From positions 40,982,001 to 41,046,000 of the forward strand of contig OX485804.1 in the NCBI GenBank assembly GCA_950295325.1: DNA of 64,000 nt, given 5' to 3'. The DNA comes from Polytrichum commune. Lineage: Eukaryota > Streptophyta > Polytrichopsida > Polytrichales > Polytrichaceae. The number at the start of each line of letters is the position of its first letter. Positions within the stretch are counted from its first letter, which is position 1. Both the position numbers and the translations under genes were made by a program. Positions 24,253 through 37,858 of this stretch are shown piece after piece. A model generated the notes under the pieces. It did not search any database. It saw nothing but the letters and a program-made list of their open reading frames with translations, and was not told the DNA's origin.

Positions 24253-25387
24253 GACCCTCAAGGGATAACCTACAAAATCTATCCATAAGAAATGGACCCC
24301 CCCCCCCCCCGGCCCCTTCTTCCCTTCTCTTTGTCATTTAAAGCCCACTACAAATAACGAAAATGTTGTGGGTGCGGCAGGTCCATGCTTAGCATGTTGA
24401 AGGTGGGGTCTAAGTCCTTGATTGTGGAAGAGGCATTGAATAGAGCATTGAAGTGGCCACATCCACAATAGGCCCACATACGTATTTGTATACAGCAGAT
24501 CAGAGGAATATATTGGTTCCAACAACTTCACATTCCTTGTCGGCAGTGAGCTGAACGAGGTGAACACCATCTGATATTTTATAATGAGGACGTATTCAAC
24601 TCCAATTACATGTAGATTGCATGAATTCCCAACATGGCGTTTAGAATTTACCACCATGCCATGACTTAACTTGTAAGCTTCTTGAATGTGTGCTTTGATG
24701 AGCTTTCACTGACAAGGTGTCTAGTCAGCAGAAATCATTTTCGGTTGTTCCATCCCTTTCTATATGATATAAAGTGGAGAAACATTGATTTTATTTTAAA
24801 TAAACTCATGAGCTTCCACACCAAGTACATAGATAGGCAGACGTTTTCTCAATGCATTATTTGGCACATAGACAAACCAATGATGACTGTATTGCTCTAG
24901 GTGAGGAGTCAATCATATAAAACCACACCCAAATAAAATCTGCTATGATGTTCCACAAGAAGCAATCGCCCAGGTTGCCCTCTTCCAAAATTGGGACACA
25001 GCAAGTATTAACATTTTGACAGCAGGCAAATGACAGTTTGATAATGCTGGGAAATATAATGAACTTATCATGTACACACATAAGCGAACTTATCAAATAA
25101 AACGCAGCAGAGAGCCCATAGCAAAAAAATTGTGTCGTTCAAAACATAAAGAGACCAAATGTGCTCAGCCAGGTCAAAGATACAATATAAATTCATGTAA
25201 TATTATCCAATCACAAATTCATATGCACCTTTGAAATATACAAAATGCAAAATGTATGACAAGATTATACAAAATGGATGAAGGATTGGCAGTTGAGACA
25301 TATATTGCTGATATCAACAGCATGTAAAGATCAATTTGAACTAAGGCTAGGAATAAGGTGAATAAATCTAAGTATCAACAATGCTAA
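24253..25387. other. 3' flank of the glutaminyl-tRNA synthetase gene
   Basis: A C run at 24297-24311 is followed by ordinary AT-rich sequence. The synthetase 3' UTR presumably lies in 25.0-25.39 kb, but no single poly(A) signal stands out. The 107-codon minus ORF near 24.4-24.6 kb has no recognisable features. Confidence 0.35.
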
Positions 25388-28300
25388 TCACTTCACATTG
25401 GGTTTATAAGAGTCGCGCAGTGTCACTGTCCGGTTGAATACAATCTTGTCATCAGTGGTATCCCGATCCACACAATAGTACCCTGCAGAAATACACCAAC
25501 AGCATTGTTAAAGAGGGCAAGAGGGTTAAATGTACAGTTTAAATACATTGACAAAGTCTTTTTGGGTTCAATCAGTCTCATTGATTATTTCCAGTTTTAC
25601 AATACCAGTTTGATATTTACACAAAGCACACATGCAAAGACGGGTGAACATTGTGAACCATGTGAGAATGAGAGCTGGATGAGTAACCATTGTGAGAATG
25701 AGTCACATGTTTGTAAGTATTCCTCAAACGCCCAACAAAATACATTTGAATGGACTAAGCAGAACATGAGCTCACCCAAACGCTCGAACTGGAACTTGTC
25801 CCCCTCTTTCGCATGTCTCAGAGGTGGAACAGCGTATGCATCTGTGATGACTTCCTTTGAATTTGTGTTGAAATCACCGAGCCAGTCTTCCACTTCATTC
25901 GGATTCTGCAACAAACCATTCTTACAAGTTACATAGTTCCTCATTCCAAACTCTATCAGGTAGCAAGAGCTTTATTGAATTTTCCTCTTAGCAACTGAAC
26001 AACTTCAGCCAGCATTCTCTTAGCAACTAATTCAAAACAACCAACTCCCGACCAAAAGTCATAACTCTCATGTCCATTTCCAGATAGCGAAGCCTCACAA
26101 ACCTCTGATTTGAAGAGTTTATCAAAATGACGAACTTCAACTTTCAAAGGCTCCACCCCAGGAGATGGTCGTGCCACCCAGTGTATCACACCCTGGAGAC
26201 ACAAAGTCTCACCATTAGATTTGCAAGTGGCGGCACAAGCATGATGCAAAAACATCACATATATAACCTTGAGATTTAACTTGTGAATAAGCATACTATG
26301 GTATTTCTGCAGCACATGTCCACTATAGAATATACCACACCAGATCTTTGGTGACCAGTATTACCTTCGGCTTAGTGCTCTTGGTTCTATCATATTCTAC
26401 ATGGACCTCCATGACAGTCTCCTTGTCATCTGCAAGTATCACATTTGTACATTTCACAGGATATGCCCATCTGCAATTAGAGAGCCATTGTTAGCATCCA
26501 TGGACCTGAAAAATAATATCTCCCTATGGAGAATTTGAACCAGAACAGAGGGACAAAATTTCAGACAATATAGACTGATGCTCCCAAGAGTATGAAACAG
26601 AAAGTATCAAGTGTATAAAGCCTCTCCTTTCATCTAGATTACTAGATAAAAATTTGGTTTATTGCACAATACAGAAAATGAAATTTTTGGCACATATACG
26701 TCAATGAAAGGACATTCCACATCACACATGTAGACTTGTACTAACCTCAGTAGGACACTCTTGCCTGGCGCAAGACCATAGTAGTCTTTGGAGTCTTTCA
26801 ACCGAAAATCTGAAGACTCCATGTACAAGACCTTTGAGAAAGGTACCTGCCAACCCAGCACAATTCTTACTGATCTCAGAAAATGGTTTAAATCTTGCTA
26901 CCAAGAATAAATTTATCTTCAGAATCGTATTCAAACATAATATTGTGATACTTTTTACATTAGACTCACCCACAAATGATCCTTACAAATAATGAACTCA
27001 TTTCTTCTGAGACACAATTCACACAAGACTGATTGTTGTTCTACAACCGAATTCTAATGTCGATAATATTGTAGGTAAGATATTCCAACTGAAAGATGAC
27101 AAGATATAGTGCTTCATTAAATCAAGAACCTTACCTTGTAAATGCCTTCTCTGGCATCAGGCCAAATCTTTGCCTCAAGCTCTTCCACCTCCCCCTCATT
27201 GAAGTTTGTGACAACAACCTGCATGGCAACAACAAAAAGAACATTATTACAGAAAAGGCTAAATCTGTAAACTTTGCAAGGGGATTTCAAATAGGAGCTA
27301 AAGAACCACAGGCCTGGAGTAGTAGAGGAGACTTGCTTATTGCTTGAGGCAATGCATTGGGCGTACCTTCAGAGGATTCAGAACAACCATAGTTCGTGGA
27401 GCATTTCTGTTCATATCATCCCTCACATAGTGTTCCACTAGCTCCATTCGAATTATATTATCACTGCACCAGATGCACCAATCAGTAGTGTTTCAAAACA
27501 GATACAGAGGGTGAATGCACTAAATCTGTATGAAGTATTGATGCAGGTGAGAAAATTAGCTCCTATATAGTACAGCAAGGCGCACTTTACAGTAGAGCTC
27601 AGGGGTTAAGGAATTATGGAAGTTTGAATAGATGACCAAACCTACATGGCATGCAATGGATTTTGTTTCATGGCCTACCGGATTGTTCACTGAGCCCACC
27701 TCAAGAGATGGATCTCACACAAAACCAGGAGACCATGGTTCAATATCTCACAAATCTTGATTTATTATAACTAATTGTGTAGTAGGGCCCACATAAATAG
27801 GATGGTAATGAAATCACATTCGGTTGAGAGCCTGGGCCCTCACAACTTCATGGCTCACAGCCCTCGGCCAGATTGTAAAGACTTTGGCCCTAAATATCAG
27901 AGGCATCTCAGAAATCTAGAAACGATAAATTTGACAATTGACAAAGATTTGAACATGCACTATCCAAAATCAAGAAACCTGTGTTCATGCATTAATGATA
28001 AAAGAGCAAGTACCTGCGAGTGATGCCTATGCCTCGACAAAAGGCATTGATGGCATCAGGTGTAAATCCTCTTCGACGCAGCCCAGCAAGCGTTGGTAAA
28101 CGACAATCATCCCATCCATCAACATGGTGATCCGTAACTAGTTTGTTGAGCTGAAATTTCAGTGTGCCACAAAAAAGATAAGTCTTTTCCACCTTTATCT
28201 CTTCATTCAAGAAAGTACACTTTTAGACACCTGTAATGCAAAATTTGAGCATCATGAGAGATTGAACATTGTCCAGAAATCCAGAAGTGCCAAAGATACT

Positions 28301-31300
28301 TACTTTTCGTTTTGACATAACTGTATTTGCTATACTCAGTCTGGAATATTCCCACACATATGGAAGATACAAATCAAGGGAATCCAGAAGCCAATAATAT
28401 GATGCCCTCCGTGACTCAAACTCCAGAGTACATAACTGCACAACCCACCAGATCACTACAAGGATAAGAAACCAAATAGGTAATTGATTCAAAAATCAAG
28501 GAGTATGTCAGCAAACATTTGGCGACTCTGGAACTCCTGGGCAATTCCTCAATCTAGAACCCACCTTTTCGTCATCTGCTAACAAAAAGGTCATGAAATA
28601 ATACGACATCCCCAAACCAATTATTATTGATGGGTGACTTTGAACCTATCTTTTCATCGGCTCTCTAGACAAAGAAGATGCTTAAAATGCCAAGCAGAAA
28701 ATGCTAAGCAAGAAGGAAAATAGAGGAAAATGAAAAGCAAAAAGGAAAAATAGTGGAGAAGGTGAAACTACCGAGTGGGTAATGTTCTCAAGGGCATCAA
28801 CAATGCAATGAGTGTAGTCGTAGCTTGGGTATATACACCATTCATTGCCAACATGTGGGTGTGGTGTAAACTGCATTATCAGTCAAAAATGTAATATGAG
28901 ACTCTCTTTCAACAATGTCATCTATCAGATAGTCTAAATTAAGTAGAAGGTTAGTGTGGTTAGTGTGGTTAGTGTGGTTAGTGTGGTTAGTGTGGTTAGT
29001 GTGGTTAGTGTGGTTAGTGTGGTTAGTGTGGTTAGTGTGGTTAGTGTGGTTAGTGTGGTTAGTGTGGTTAGTGTGGTTAGTGTGGTTAGTGTGGTTAGTG
29101 TGGTTAGTGTGGTTAGTGTGGTTAGTGTGGTTAGTGTGGTTAGTGTGGTTAGTGTGGTTAGTGTGGTTAGTGTGGTTAGTGTGGTTAGTGTGGTTAGTGT
29201 GGTTAGTGTGGTTAGTGTGGTTAGTGTGGTTAGTGTGGTTAGTGTGGTTAGTGTGGTTAGTGTGGTTAGTGTGGTTAGTGTGGTTAGTGTGGTTAGTGTG
29301 GTTAGTGTGGTTAGTGTGGTTAGTGTGGTTAGTGTGGTTAGTGTGGTTAGTGTGGTTAGTGTGGTTAGTGTGGTTAGTGTGGTTAGTGTGGTTAGTGTGG
29401 TTAGTGTGGTTAGTGTGGTTAGTGTGGTTAGTGTGGTTAGTGTGGTTAGTGTGGTTAGTGTGGTTAGTGTGGTTAGTGTGGTTAGTGTGGTTAGAAAGAA
29501 ACTAAATTCTTGAAGGACTATGCAGTAGAAAGCACATTAACACTGTCAAGAATAATGCAAACACTAGAAAGTAACAAGTTTAGGAAGTGGCAGAACCCAT
29601 AGTCCATTATTGTGACAATCTAAAGCTTCCAGCAACAAAAACATGGTAATACCAAATCACAGATGTCAAGATGACGAGTATTGTGGGAATAGTTCGTCAG
29701 CTGCTTGGTGACAAAAATCACAGAGAAAGACCTGCGTGACGTACAACCATCCTATACACTTGGTTATACTGAATTCAGAACTAGTAAGGATGGGTCTCTC
29801 ACCTTGATCCGATAAGCAATTAAATCATACATATTAAAATTATCATTTTTCATATCCTGCTTCATTCTGAGTGTTGCTTTTCCTTCATCAATGAGACCAC
29901 GACGCATGTCATCAAAAAGCTTCAGCGATTCCTCTATAGGCCTGTCTCTCCAAGGACTATCCTTCTTTTCTGCTCGATACAACTTGATTTCCTCTGCTGT
30001 CTGCCCAAAAATCAAAATATTCCTCACATTCAGAGTGATATAGCCAGTGTAGTTCCATGAACAAAAAACCATGTAACAAACAAAGACTGTTCACAAAAAA
30101 GAGACATAGCCTAATCTTGCAGGATAAGATGATCTTTCTCGCAAGTCACCAAACTGTCACAAAGGGTTGTTGGACATGTAAAGAAACATTTTGTACATGA
30201 ATGTTAATACCCTGATGGTTGACATGTCTAAACTTCATCTCACAAATGATTAATTTACCTGATGGTCCACATACGCATGCCCTCTCTTGATTAGCTCAAC
30301 TGCCAGTGCAAAGAGCTGAGGGAAATAGTCGCTACTGTAAGTCACCTGCAACCCCAAATGAATGATTCTCAGGATCTATAACAAGCTTTTATTCAAAACT
30401 GAATCCAGAGGTGAATATGAAAAGTGCATCTTCAACAGGTAGTTCATAATCACCTTGAAAGGCTTCCAACCCATCCAAGCCACTATCTCATGGATGTGGT
30501 CAATATACTCCTGCTTTTCTGCCTCTGGATTGGTATCATCAAATCTGCAGCATAGAACTCAAATAAGCTGAATGCTGAAAAACAAGTGACGTCAGGCCTG
30601 CTAGATGTACTGTCTTTGTGAACTATGACATTCAAAATTACGTCAACACTGCCTAAATTACAGAGTCAAATAACACCTTGGAAAGACAAAACAATACCAC
30701 CCACAGGAAGATGCTCAACAACAAAATCAAGGTAGTGAGAGAAAAATGTAAGAAGGCTCATGATATCATGTCTACTCAAGATATCACAAGTACATATGAA
30801 ACTCACCTCAAGTAGCATTCTCCACCAGTTTCTTTTGCAAGGCCAAAGTTTACAAACATGGCCTGCATCCATAACAGTAATTTATAGTATCAACACCAAA
30901 GACAAAGAATATAAAAAATCTTCACTGCAGACTTTGTTGGCAACCTTCACACTTGGCAAAAAATAAATTTCATTGATTTCATGCAGAGGCTCCACCTATT
31001 GGAACAGGGATAACCTAACTTATGACAAATCAATTTCTCCTGGAATATGCTCTAGAACATGCACAAGAGTATGTTCAGATGGCACATCCATGAATAAGGG
31101 TGACATGGGCTACTGAAACATGTGTAATATTTACCTTGGCATGTCCAATATGCAAGTACCCATTAGGCTCCGGAGGAAACCGAGTATGGGTCTTGCCACT
31201 AATTGCCTTCAAATGTTTCTCTAGCCTTTCACGGGTATTATGTGGCCGCATAATTGTCCCATCACTGAAAAATATCTCTGTATGCACCTGTAAAACCAAC

Positions 31301-33949
31301 AATATTCCTTGTCAACACTCAAGGGCACAAACCAACAATGAAGAATAGCAGATAGGGGTTCAAAAGAAATGCAAGTAAAGAAATTTTACCAAGTTATTGT
31401 CTGCAGGCTTTGGAAAGATGGAGTAAGGATCATTTTCTTCTATAGCAGCTGCAACTGTTGTGGCCTGCTCTGTCCCTGGATTAGCAGCTGCTTCCTGCAC
31501 AGTCCACCCACTAACTCTACTTAGAGAATCTGGGATTTTGAATATTTAATACATTTTAATCTGAAATTGATTTAGTGTTCACGTGATTAACTTATATGGG
31601 ATAGAAAGAACTGCAGCAGTACCTCAGCTCTTGGTTTCTTCTCTTTCTTCTTCTTGACAAGCTTCTCATCGTCAGCAGCAGTCCTCTCTCCTAGAAGATC
31701 CTTCAGCTGTTTTTCTAGCTCCTCCTGCATCACCATTGCTTACATTATCAATACACACCACAATGCAATGAACATTTACCAAGTACTACTACAGCTACGA
31801 CAACCGAACAGTGCTTCAAAACATGCTTGGAAGCAGGAAATTATGAAGATGAGAACATTTCATGGAAATATCACACACTTTGGTCACACTTATGAAGCAT
31901 CACTAGGAACATTTGCACAGCATTCAATCAATATACATAAAGACCAAATTCATAGACATCAGCCACACCTCTATTAAGGATACAACTTTCAGTATCTATA
32001 CAATATGCACAGAAATGTAAGAAAGAATGTCAAACCCCATCAGCTATGAAAACTGGGAGCCCTTGGGTAAAGGTCATATAAGAAAGTCGATCAATGCTAC
32101 CTTTGCCAGCTTTCCATCTGCCCATGGCAGCTTCGCCCGCACCTGGGAGAGAAGAATACCAACTACAAACAACACACAAGTATAAGTGAACAGTCCCTAA
32201 CCTTCATACAACCCCAACTTCAAAGCATGGTAACACCACACCCCACCTAAAAAAGCACTATAAGATAGACTGTATATACGGCTGTCAATTGGAGGACATC
32301 AAGCTTTCCAGTGCAATGGGAAACCTTGTGCAAGGTAGTAAATTCGATATATTTGTCCAGATACCTGAGTAAACATTCTAAACATTTCAAGAGGTTTGAG
32401 AAAGACCATTCTAATTCTCCAGGTTTACCTAAGCGCAGAAGTGGGACTCTGCCATTCAAGTCCACCTTTCAGTGTTTGGGGGTGCAAATACTGGTCTCTA
32501 AATGTTCTGTGGGTCGCAATATCTCAAAGAAGTTGACGATAACTTGTTGATCTTATAGGTTTTCTCACACTCTGAAGATTGAGAACTATAGTAGGAAAAA
32601 GTCACCTCGTTCAAACAAGCATGGCCCAGTCATTGCACTACAAAAATGTAGCCAGCTATATATAACAGAAATAAGTTCCTCTTACCATTGACACGATAGC
32701 GTTCCTCTAACAAAAGGTCCTTGTTCAAAACAATTACAGCTGCCACAGCTTCTTTTATTTCTGCTGGAGACACCTCCACCCCTGTAACCACAGATGATTT
32801 ATTTGTTGAGAAACACATAAAGGATAAAGAAACAATATTATCACCAAACCAGACTTAAATTGCATCCAAATTAACCTGTGCATGGTTACCCAAGTGGATC
32901 GCTTCGAAAAAGTCTTCAAAATACTAAATGGTGAGGATAAGCACATACCAACACCACATTTCTTCTCAAATTCGGCAACATCATAGGACTCCGGACCAAC
33001 AAGACCAAGAAATCCAAGAGCTGCCTCGACCTGTGGAATTGTTTTAATCTGCCACAAGAAATTCAACATCGTAATTTGAAGAAAATACCCCGCAGACTCC
33101 ACAGATAACGAAAAAGAAAAGAGAAAAAGAAACCCGCTTTGGATTGACTGGGAATAAAGAAGGACGACTTTATATATGAATGCGCATTAGAATAGGTGCT
33201 CTCCAAGAGAATTAATTTGACCGCTACCAGCTACAGCACCACGCACCTCGTTCTTTGAAATGTATTTACAGACGTTCGGTCGATGTTTCAATGCATTGGC
33301 CGGAAATTTGGTAGCAACCTGCATATGTCCACCAAAGAATTCATTCTAATTCTCCCACATAACCCTTTACATCTCATGATGAGTGGCCCTAAACCATAAA
33401 CCCCAGAAAATTGCTAGAAGCTCCGTTGAATCCAAGGAGTGACCTCACAAAACCATGTAGCTGATTAGGAAAACATAACATCATCTCCCAACAAAAGGAA
33501 ATAGAGCATCTGCACTAGAAACTCACAGTGTACAGGAGGTTGCCAATAGACTTGTCGCAACCATTTGATACTCCCGCCTGTCCACATTCACCAAGTTGGA
33601 TTCAAAATTGATAGGATATTTGAACAAAGAAACACATGAAAACACCTCCACGGGAACAGTAGCTTTTTCGTCCTCAAAATTCCTAACCCTTTCAAAAAAA
33701 CTGGCCAAAACCCCGTCCCCTCCCTTCCCCTAAAAACCACTTTAAAAACTTGCTAACCCGAAGAATTGGACCTCAAAAGGGCAATCTTCTCGAGGAGAAA
33801 CAAACCTCGTGAACAACATCCGTGAGATTGGCAGTGACTTTGGGATTAGCAACAGCGTTGGCTGCAGTTTTTGCGTCCAATCCGATGCTCTTAAAGAGCT
33901 CAAGAGCCACCGGATCCCGCACCTCCTTATTCTCCTTATCCGCCGGCAT
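25388..33949 (-). CDS. QARS: Glutaminyl-tRNA synthetase, 23 coding exons
   Basis: The product charges tRNA-Gln with glutamine in the cytosol (plant OVA9 type). Exons in transcript order: 33949-33806, 33577-33527, 33318-33247, 33048-32949, 32781-32686, 32162-32101, 31724-31623, 31494-31390, 31287-31135, 30862-30807, 30544-30454, 30345-30259, 30000-29803, 28870-28772, 28435-28304, 28150-28014, 27463-27367, 27218-27135, 26846-26746, 26470-26365, 26192-26103, 25905-25776, 25482-25388. All junctions are GT-AG and phases agree, giving 795 codons plus TGA. Residues 1 to about 240 form the plant/animal N-terminal domain, ending in a lysine-rich linker (KKKKEKK near 199). The class I signature is [14 protein letters not shown] (282-295), and the KMSKS-equivalent is MSKRK (512-516). 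Two beta-barrel anticodon-binding domains follow. The start [10 protein letters not shown] is the first in-frame ATG with family-like sequence. Confidence 0.97.
27578..27890. mobile_element. Diverged Tourist-like MITE in a synthetase intron
   Basis: The segment between two synthetase exons (intron 27464-28013) resembles the copies at 5663 and 58584. Its left end is AAGGCGCACTTTACAGTAGA and its right end is TTGTAAAGACTTTGGCCCTAA. Internal phrases include ACAAAACCAGGAGACCATGG and GGTTGAGAGCCTGGGCCCT. It is old, with degraded ends, and lies harmlessly within the intron. Confidence 0.5.
28951..29494. repeat. 9-bp minisatellite, about 60 identical units
   Basis: The unit TTAGTGTGG repeats about 60 times over 544 bp with no mismatch visible to me. 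It lies within intron 13 of the synthetase gene (28871-29802). On the transcript strand the unit is CCACACTAA. The plus-strand ORFs it generates (WLV and VSV repeats) are artefacts of a 9-bp period. The exon on each side is intact. Confidence 0.97.
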
Positions 33950-34103
33950 TGCGACGTGCTTCACAATCCACGAACACACTAGGTTACATGCACCAAACCA
34001 AAGTGGAAGTAAAGAATCCTTCCAGGACCTGAAGCAAATGACCACTGGAATCCGGAGAACGAATGGCAAGGTTTAACAAAGGACAGTGGAGCCCTAGAGC
34101 GCC

Positions 34104-34112
34104 AAACCCTAA
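34104..34112 (-). promoter_or_regulatory. Telo-box upstream of glutaminyl-tRNA synthetase
   Basis: AAACCCTAA at 34104-34112 lies about 155 bp before the start codon. Telo-boxes (AAACCCTA) are known in promoters of plant translation genes such as elongation factor and ribosomal protein genes, so the location suits a tRNA synthetase. Function here is inferred from position only. Confidence 0.45.
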
Positions 34113-34119
34113 TTCTGTA

Positions 34120-36000
34120 GGCTTGGGGGAGTTGGAGTAGGGATCAAGGTGACAAAATTTATTAGTTCCTTGCTCTGCTTTGAGCCTCTCTTCCCATTTT
34201 TATTTTTATTTCTCTGTTGTTAGTCCTATAAATGGCACGGTCCCAAATTCTGGCATGGAATAAGGTCGGTATGTAAGTTATGCATTTTTTTCCTGCAATT
34301 TTTAATAATAATAATAATAATAATAAATTCTATACCACCTTGACCCAAGTGACAAGACTTTGGTGTTGGTGAGGTGACTTCCAAGTTAGGTCCTAAAGTA
34401 TCATGAAGGGTTGTTTATGATTGGGTTACAATCCTACCTCTTTGAGAAACGAGAAAATCGTCGTATTTTCAAGGTGCCAAATATTAATAACAACATTAAT
34501 ATGTTAATATGTTAACAAAATTAATATGTTGGTGTTATTTGTAGCAACATTGTTCATTGAAAATACTCTTACTATCCACATTATTCAATTTCTTCCTATT
34601 ACTTAAGTTTCATGCTATAAAGATAAGATGGTGGATGTCCTTGTTACATGCTAAATATAGTGATTAAATTAAGCCACACGGTTGAGTAATATTATGAATA
34701 GTGTGGGCAACACCAAATCAATTAAAGAAGGTAAGTGCTTGACAACATGTAAAACATGCCTCCCACATGAGACTATGCTATTTCCTCATGTCTTCCCTCG
34801 GCGTTGGAAACGCCACCTCGGGTTTTGTTTATTGGGTCCTTGAGAGAGAGATTGCGTGTTTTGGAATTGGTCAAGTTGGTTAGACTAGCACAAAGAATTG
34901 CTTCACAAAACCCCTAGGCATGAGATAACAAGATGCCGACAAATGGAGGGGATGTATGCATGCATGCAAAGTATTCTCACATTTGACAAACATCAAGATT
35001 GGACCATTGCCCAAGGACTTGTGTGTCACATAACCAGTTATTACATCATGGAGTGGATCACGGGCCACAACCCAAACTTTCTATAATGAACTCAACGAGT
35101 CTAATCCGACTACTCATCTTAATTGGACACATATATATTTGTGTGATGTGTGGTTGGGTATGGATTCAAGAATGGACATAAAAAGACGCATGTTTTTAAA
35201 GAGAAATCAACATAATTGAGTAAGATATTTATATGTCCAAAAGATATCACAAAAATGGTTACTATCTTGACTTGGATTTTGTAATCAAATCATAGTGATC
35301 TTGTGTTTTGATATCTAGTACAAAGTTAAAAGTGTTTGTTGTAGGCCTACTTACCTTATGTTTAGACGCTAGTTTGGGTCTTTACAACCCTAACTCGCTG
35401 CAACCATGCATATGATTCAATCCCTAATGTATTTCGAGTGCATGGTTGGAGGTTCAAATATAATCCATGTAAAATATGATCGAGTCCCATGAGCACATGG
35501 TTGGAGGTGTTGTTTGAGAGGAAAATATTTTGGGGAAGTTTGCAAGTTTTGCTTTACGTGTTTTGAAGTGAAATTGGGTTTACCATATTATTTTTGGTTC
35601 AACATTGTGCTCACAACCAACCTCCCAACCAATGAATGGTTTTCCCAGTTAATTGGTATATATATAATTGACATTTGAAATTTTTGAGATATTGGGATTC
35701 AAAGCATTAAACTTGAATAATTGATAGGAAGTGTTAATTTGCATGAGTTTTGTTTCAAATTTGGTATGTGCCTCACCAAGATTATTACAATAAAAGAACC
35801 CATGGTCCTAGTTATTTGAAGAAAAAAACTAAATCCGGCAATTCTCACAAAAGAACCGCTAGTTGTTAAGAAAGTTATTGCACCAAGTTTTGATTTTATG
35901 AGAACCACAGGTCATGAATCAAGTTTGGTTATTAGAAAATTTGAAAACCACGGTTATAGATTCTTATAAACCGCCTTGATAACCGACATGGGTTTGGGGC
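34120..36000. other. Intergenic upstream of the synthetase gene
   Basis: A (TAA)n microsatellite lies at about 34304-34326. The promoter-proximal part carries CT-rich sequence on the transcript strand. The rest is AT-rich with no credible ORF and no identifiable element ends. Confidence 0.4.
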
Positions 36001-36104
36001 CAATTTCATTGCCCACCCAACATTGGTCCAATCCATCATCACACCATTTGCTCAATGTGCCGTTAGTGTCCGTTAGCGTCAAGTGGGCGTAGGAGTGGTA
36101 GAAT

Positions 36105-36960
36105 GTGGTTATGCAATTTAGAGTTTGGGGTCGGGTTCTAATGTCCTAGACCCATCACCACACCATTTGCTCTGAACGTACCATAGGGTGTGGTTATGCA
36201 GTTTAGGGGCTTGGGTTGGGTTTTAATGCCCAACACCATCAACACACCATTTACCCAACGTGTTGTCAACGGTCAGTACGGTGTGGAAGTTAAGAAGTTT
36301 TGGGGCTAGGGTGGTTATGTAGTTTAGGGGCTTGGGTTGGGTTTTGATGCCCAACACCATCAGCACACCATTTACCCAATGTTTTGTCAATGGTCAATAT
36401 GGTTTGGAAGTTAAGAAGTTTTGGGGTTCAGGGTGGTTATGCAATTTAGGGTCTTGGGTTGGGTTTTGATGGCCAACACCATCAACACACCATTTACCCA
36501 ACGTGTCGTCAACAATCAATATAGTGTGGAAGTTAAGAAGTTTTGGGTGGTTATGCAATTTAGGGTCTTGGGTTGGGTTTTGATGCCCAACACCATCAAC
36601 ACACCATTTACCCAATGTTTTGTTAATGGTCAGTATGGTTTGGAAGTTAAGAAGTTTTGGGGTTTAGGGTGGGTATGCAATTTAGGGGCTTGGGTTGGGT
36701 TTTGATGCCCAACACCATCAACACATCATTTACCCAATGTGTCATCAATGGTCAATATGGTTTGGAAGTTAAGAAGTTTCGGGGTTAAGGGTGGTTATGC
36801 AATTTAGGGGCTTGGGTTGGGTTTTAATGTCCAACACCATCAGCACAACATCTACCATTAACAAGTTAAGAAGTTTAGGGGTTCAGGGTGGTTATGCCGG
36901 TGCAGTTTGGAGGTTTAGAGTGATTACCGGTATGCAGTTTGGGGCTGGGTTATGTCCGGT
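36105..36960. repeat. Tandem array of an approximately 120-bp unit
   Basis: Units begin GTGGTTATGCAATTTAGGG near 36105, 36190, 36311, 36433, 36547, 36670, 36791 and 36889, so most spacings are 114-123 bp and the first and last units are shorter. Each unit contains TTGGGTTGGGTTTTGATGCC, CAACACCATCAACACACCAT and GGAAGTTAAGAAGTTTTGGG. Copies differ at several positions, so the array is not very recent. A degenerate forerunner may start near 36000. Confidence 0.85.
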
Positions 36961-37600
36961 GAAGGAGTGGGTTTTGTGCGGTTTAGGGGTTGAGCGTGGG
37001 GTGGGTGGAAAGGAGGCCTTGCGCGGCTGAGTTCTGCAAAGAGGCAGCGTCAACAGCCGGCCAGCCTTTTCGCCCCGCAAAAATTAGAAGCGCACTCACA
37101 ACTGTAGTGCTACGGGGGGCATTGACCCCCCGTCTTGTTTTCCTTACTCATTAGTTTAAGGCAAGTTTCTCCGTCCTCCTCTCCGGCCCTTATACTCTGC
37201 CACCCCCCGCCCGCTCGCCCATGCGTATGGGATATATGTGGCCTCCCCCGCCCCACCCACTGTTGTTCGCCACTCAGTGCCCTTGCACGCTGGGGAAAGA
37301 GTTGAAGGGTTTCCAAGGTAGGCGCCAGTGATTATTGCCCAGTGTAAAGGTTTCTGGGTGCCATATGTGGATCGTTCCTCATGTTCTCCAACTTCCACCG
37401 ACTACATTTACACACAACAGAATGTGTGTCGCTTGATCGCCCCCTTGATCCCTCACTTTGACCATGGCCACTTTACTCTCACTTGCAAGTGTTGAGTCGA
37501 GCTCAAAGCTCGGTGAAGCTCTCAAAAGTTGGACCTTTGGATAGAAGCTTGTATCGAACTCCGGAGAATTGCAAGTTGAAGCTCTCAACTGGAGCTCTGG
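36961..37600. other. GC-rich, possibly promoter-like segment
   Basis: The base composition rises sharply to GC-rich (for example GCCCGCTCGCCCATGCG near 37207) with pyrimidine-rich plus-strand stretches (TTTCTCCGTCCTCCTCTCC). Both features suit a 5' untranslated region or promoter for a plus-strand transcript. The ORFs of 60-80 codons here are on both strands and appear compositional. No TATA box is convincing. Confidence 0.3.
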
Positions 37601-37858
37601 TGTAAAAGGGTCCTTTCTCTGTTTTCAATGGGCTAAGTTGCTCAAGTGGTCATTTTGACATGAAGGTATTTCCTCAAGTTTCTTTCTTGTTCGTTACGAG
37701 TGCAGGATAGGTTGTTGCAGGCAATAAATTTCCACTTGGAGTGATAGCTTATTCCTTTATAATATCATCCGGCACAGGTTGCTTCCACAGGAATTACTTG
37801 CTGTTGGAGGACGAAGTGTCTGCAATTGCTTGTCAAAAACCAAGGAAGCATTTACAAT

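Noticed and set aside
28954-29513. Two overlapping ORFs of 183-185 codons made of WLV or VSV repeats
   Set aside because: They are produced by the 9-bp minisatellite, whose period is a multiple of three, and lie antisense in a synthetase intron.
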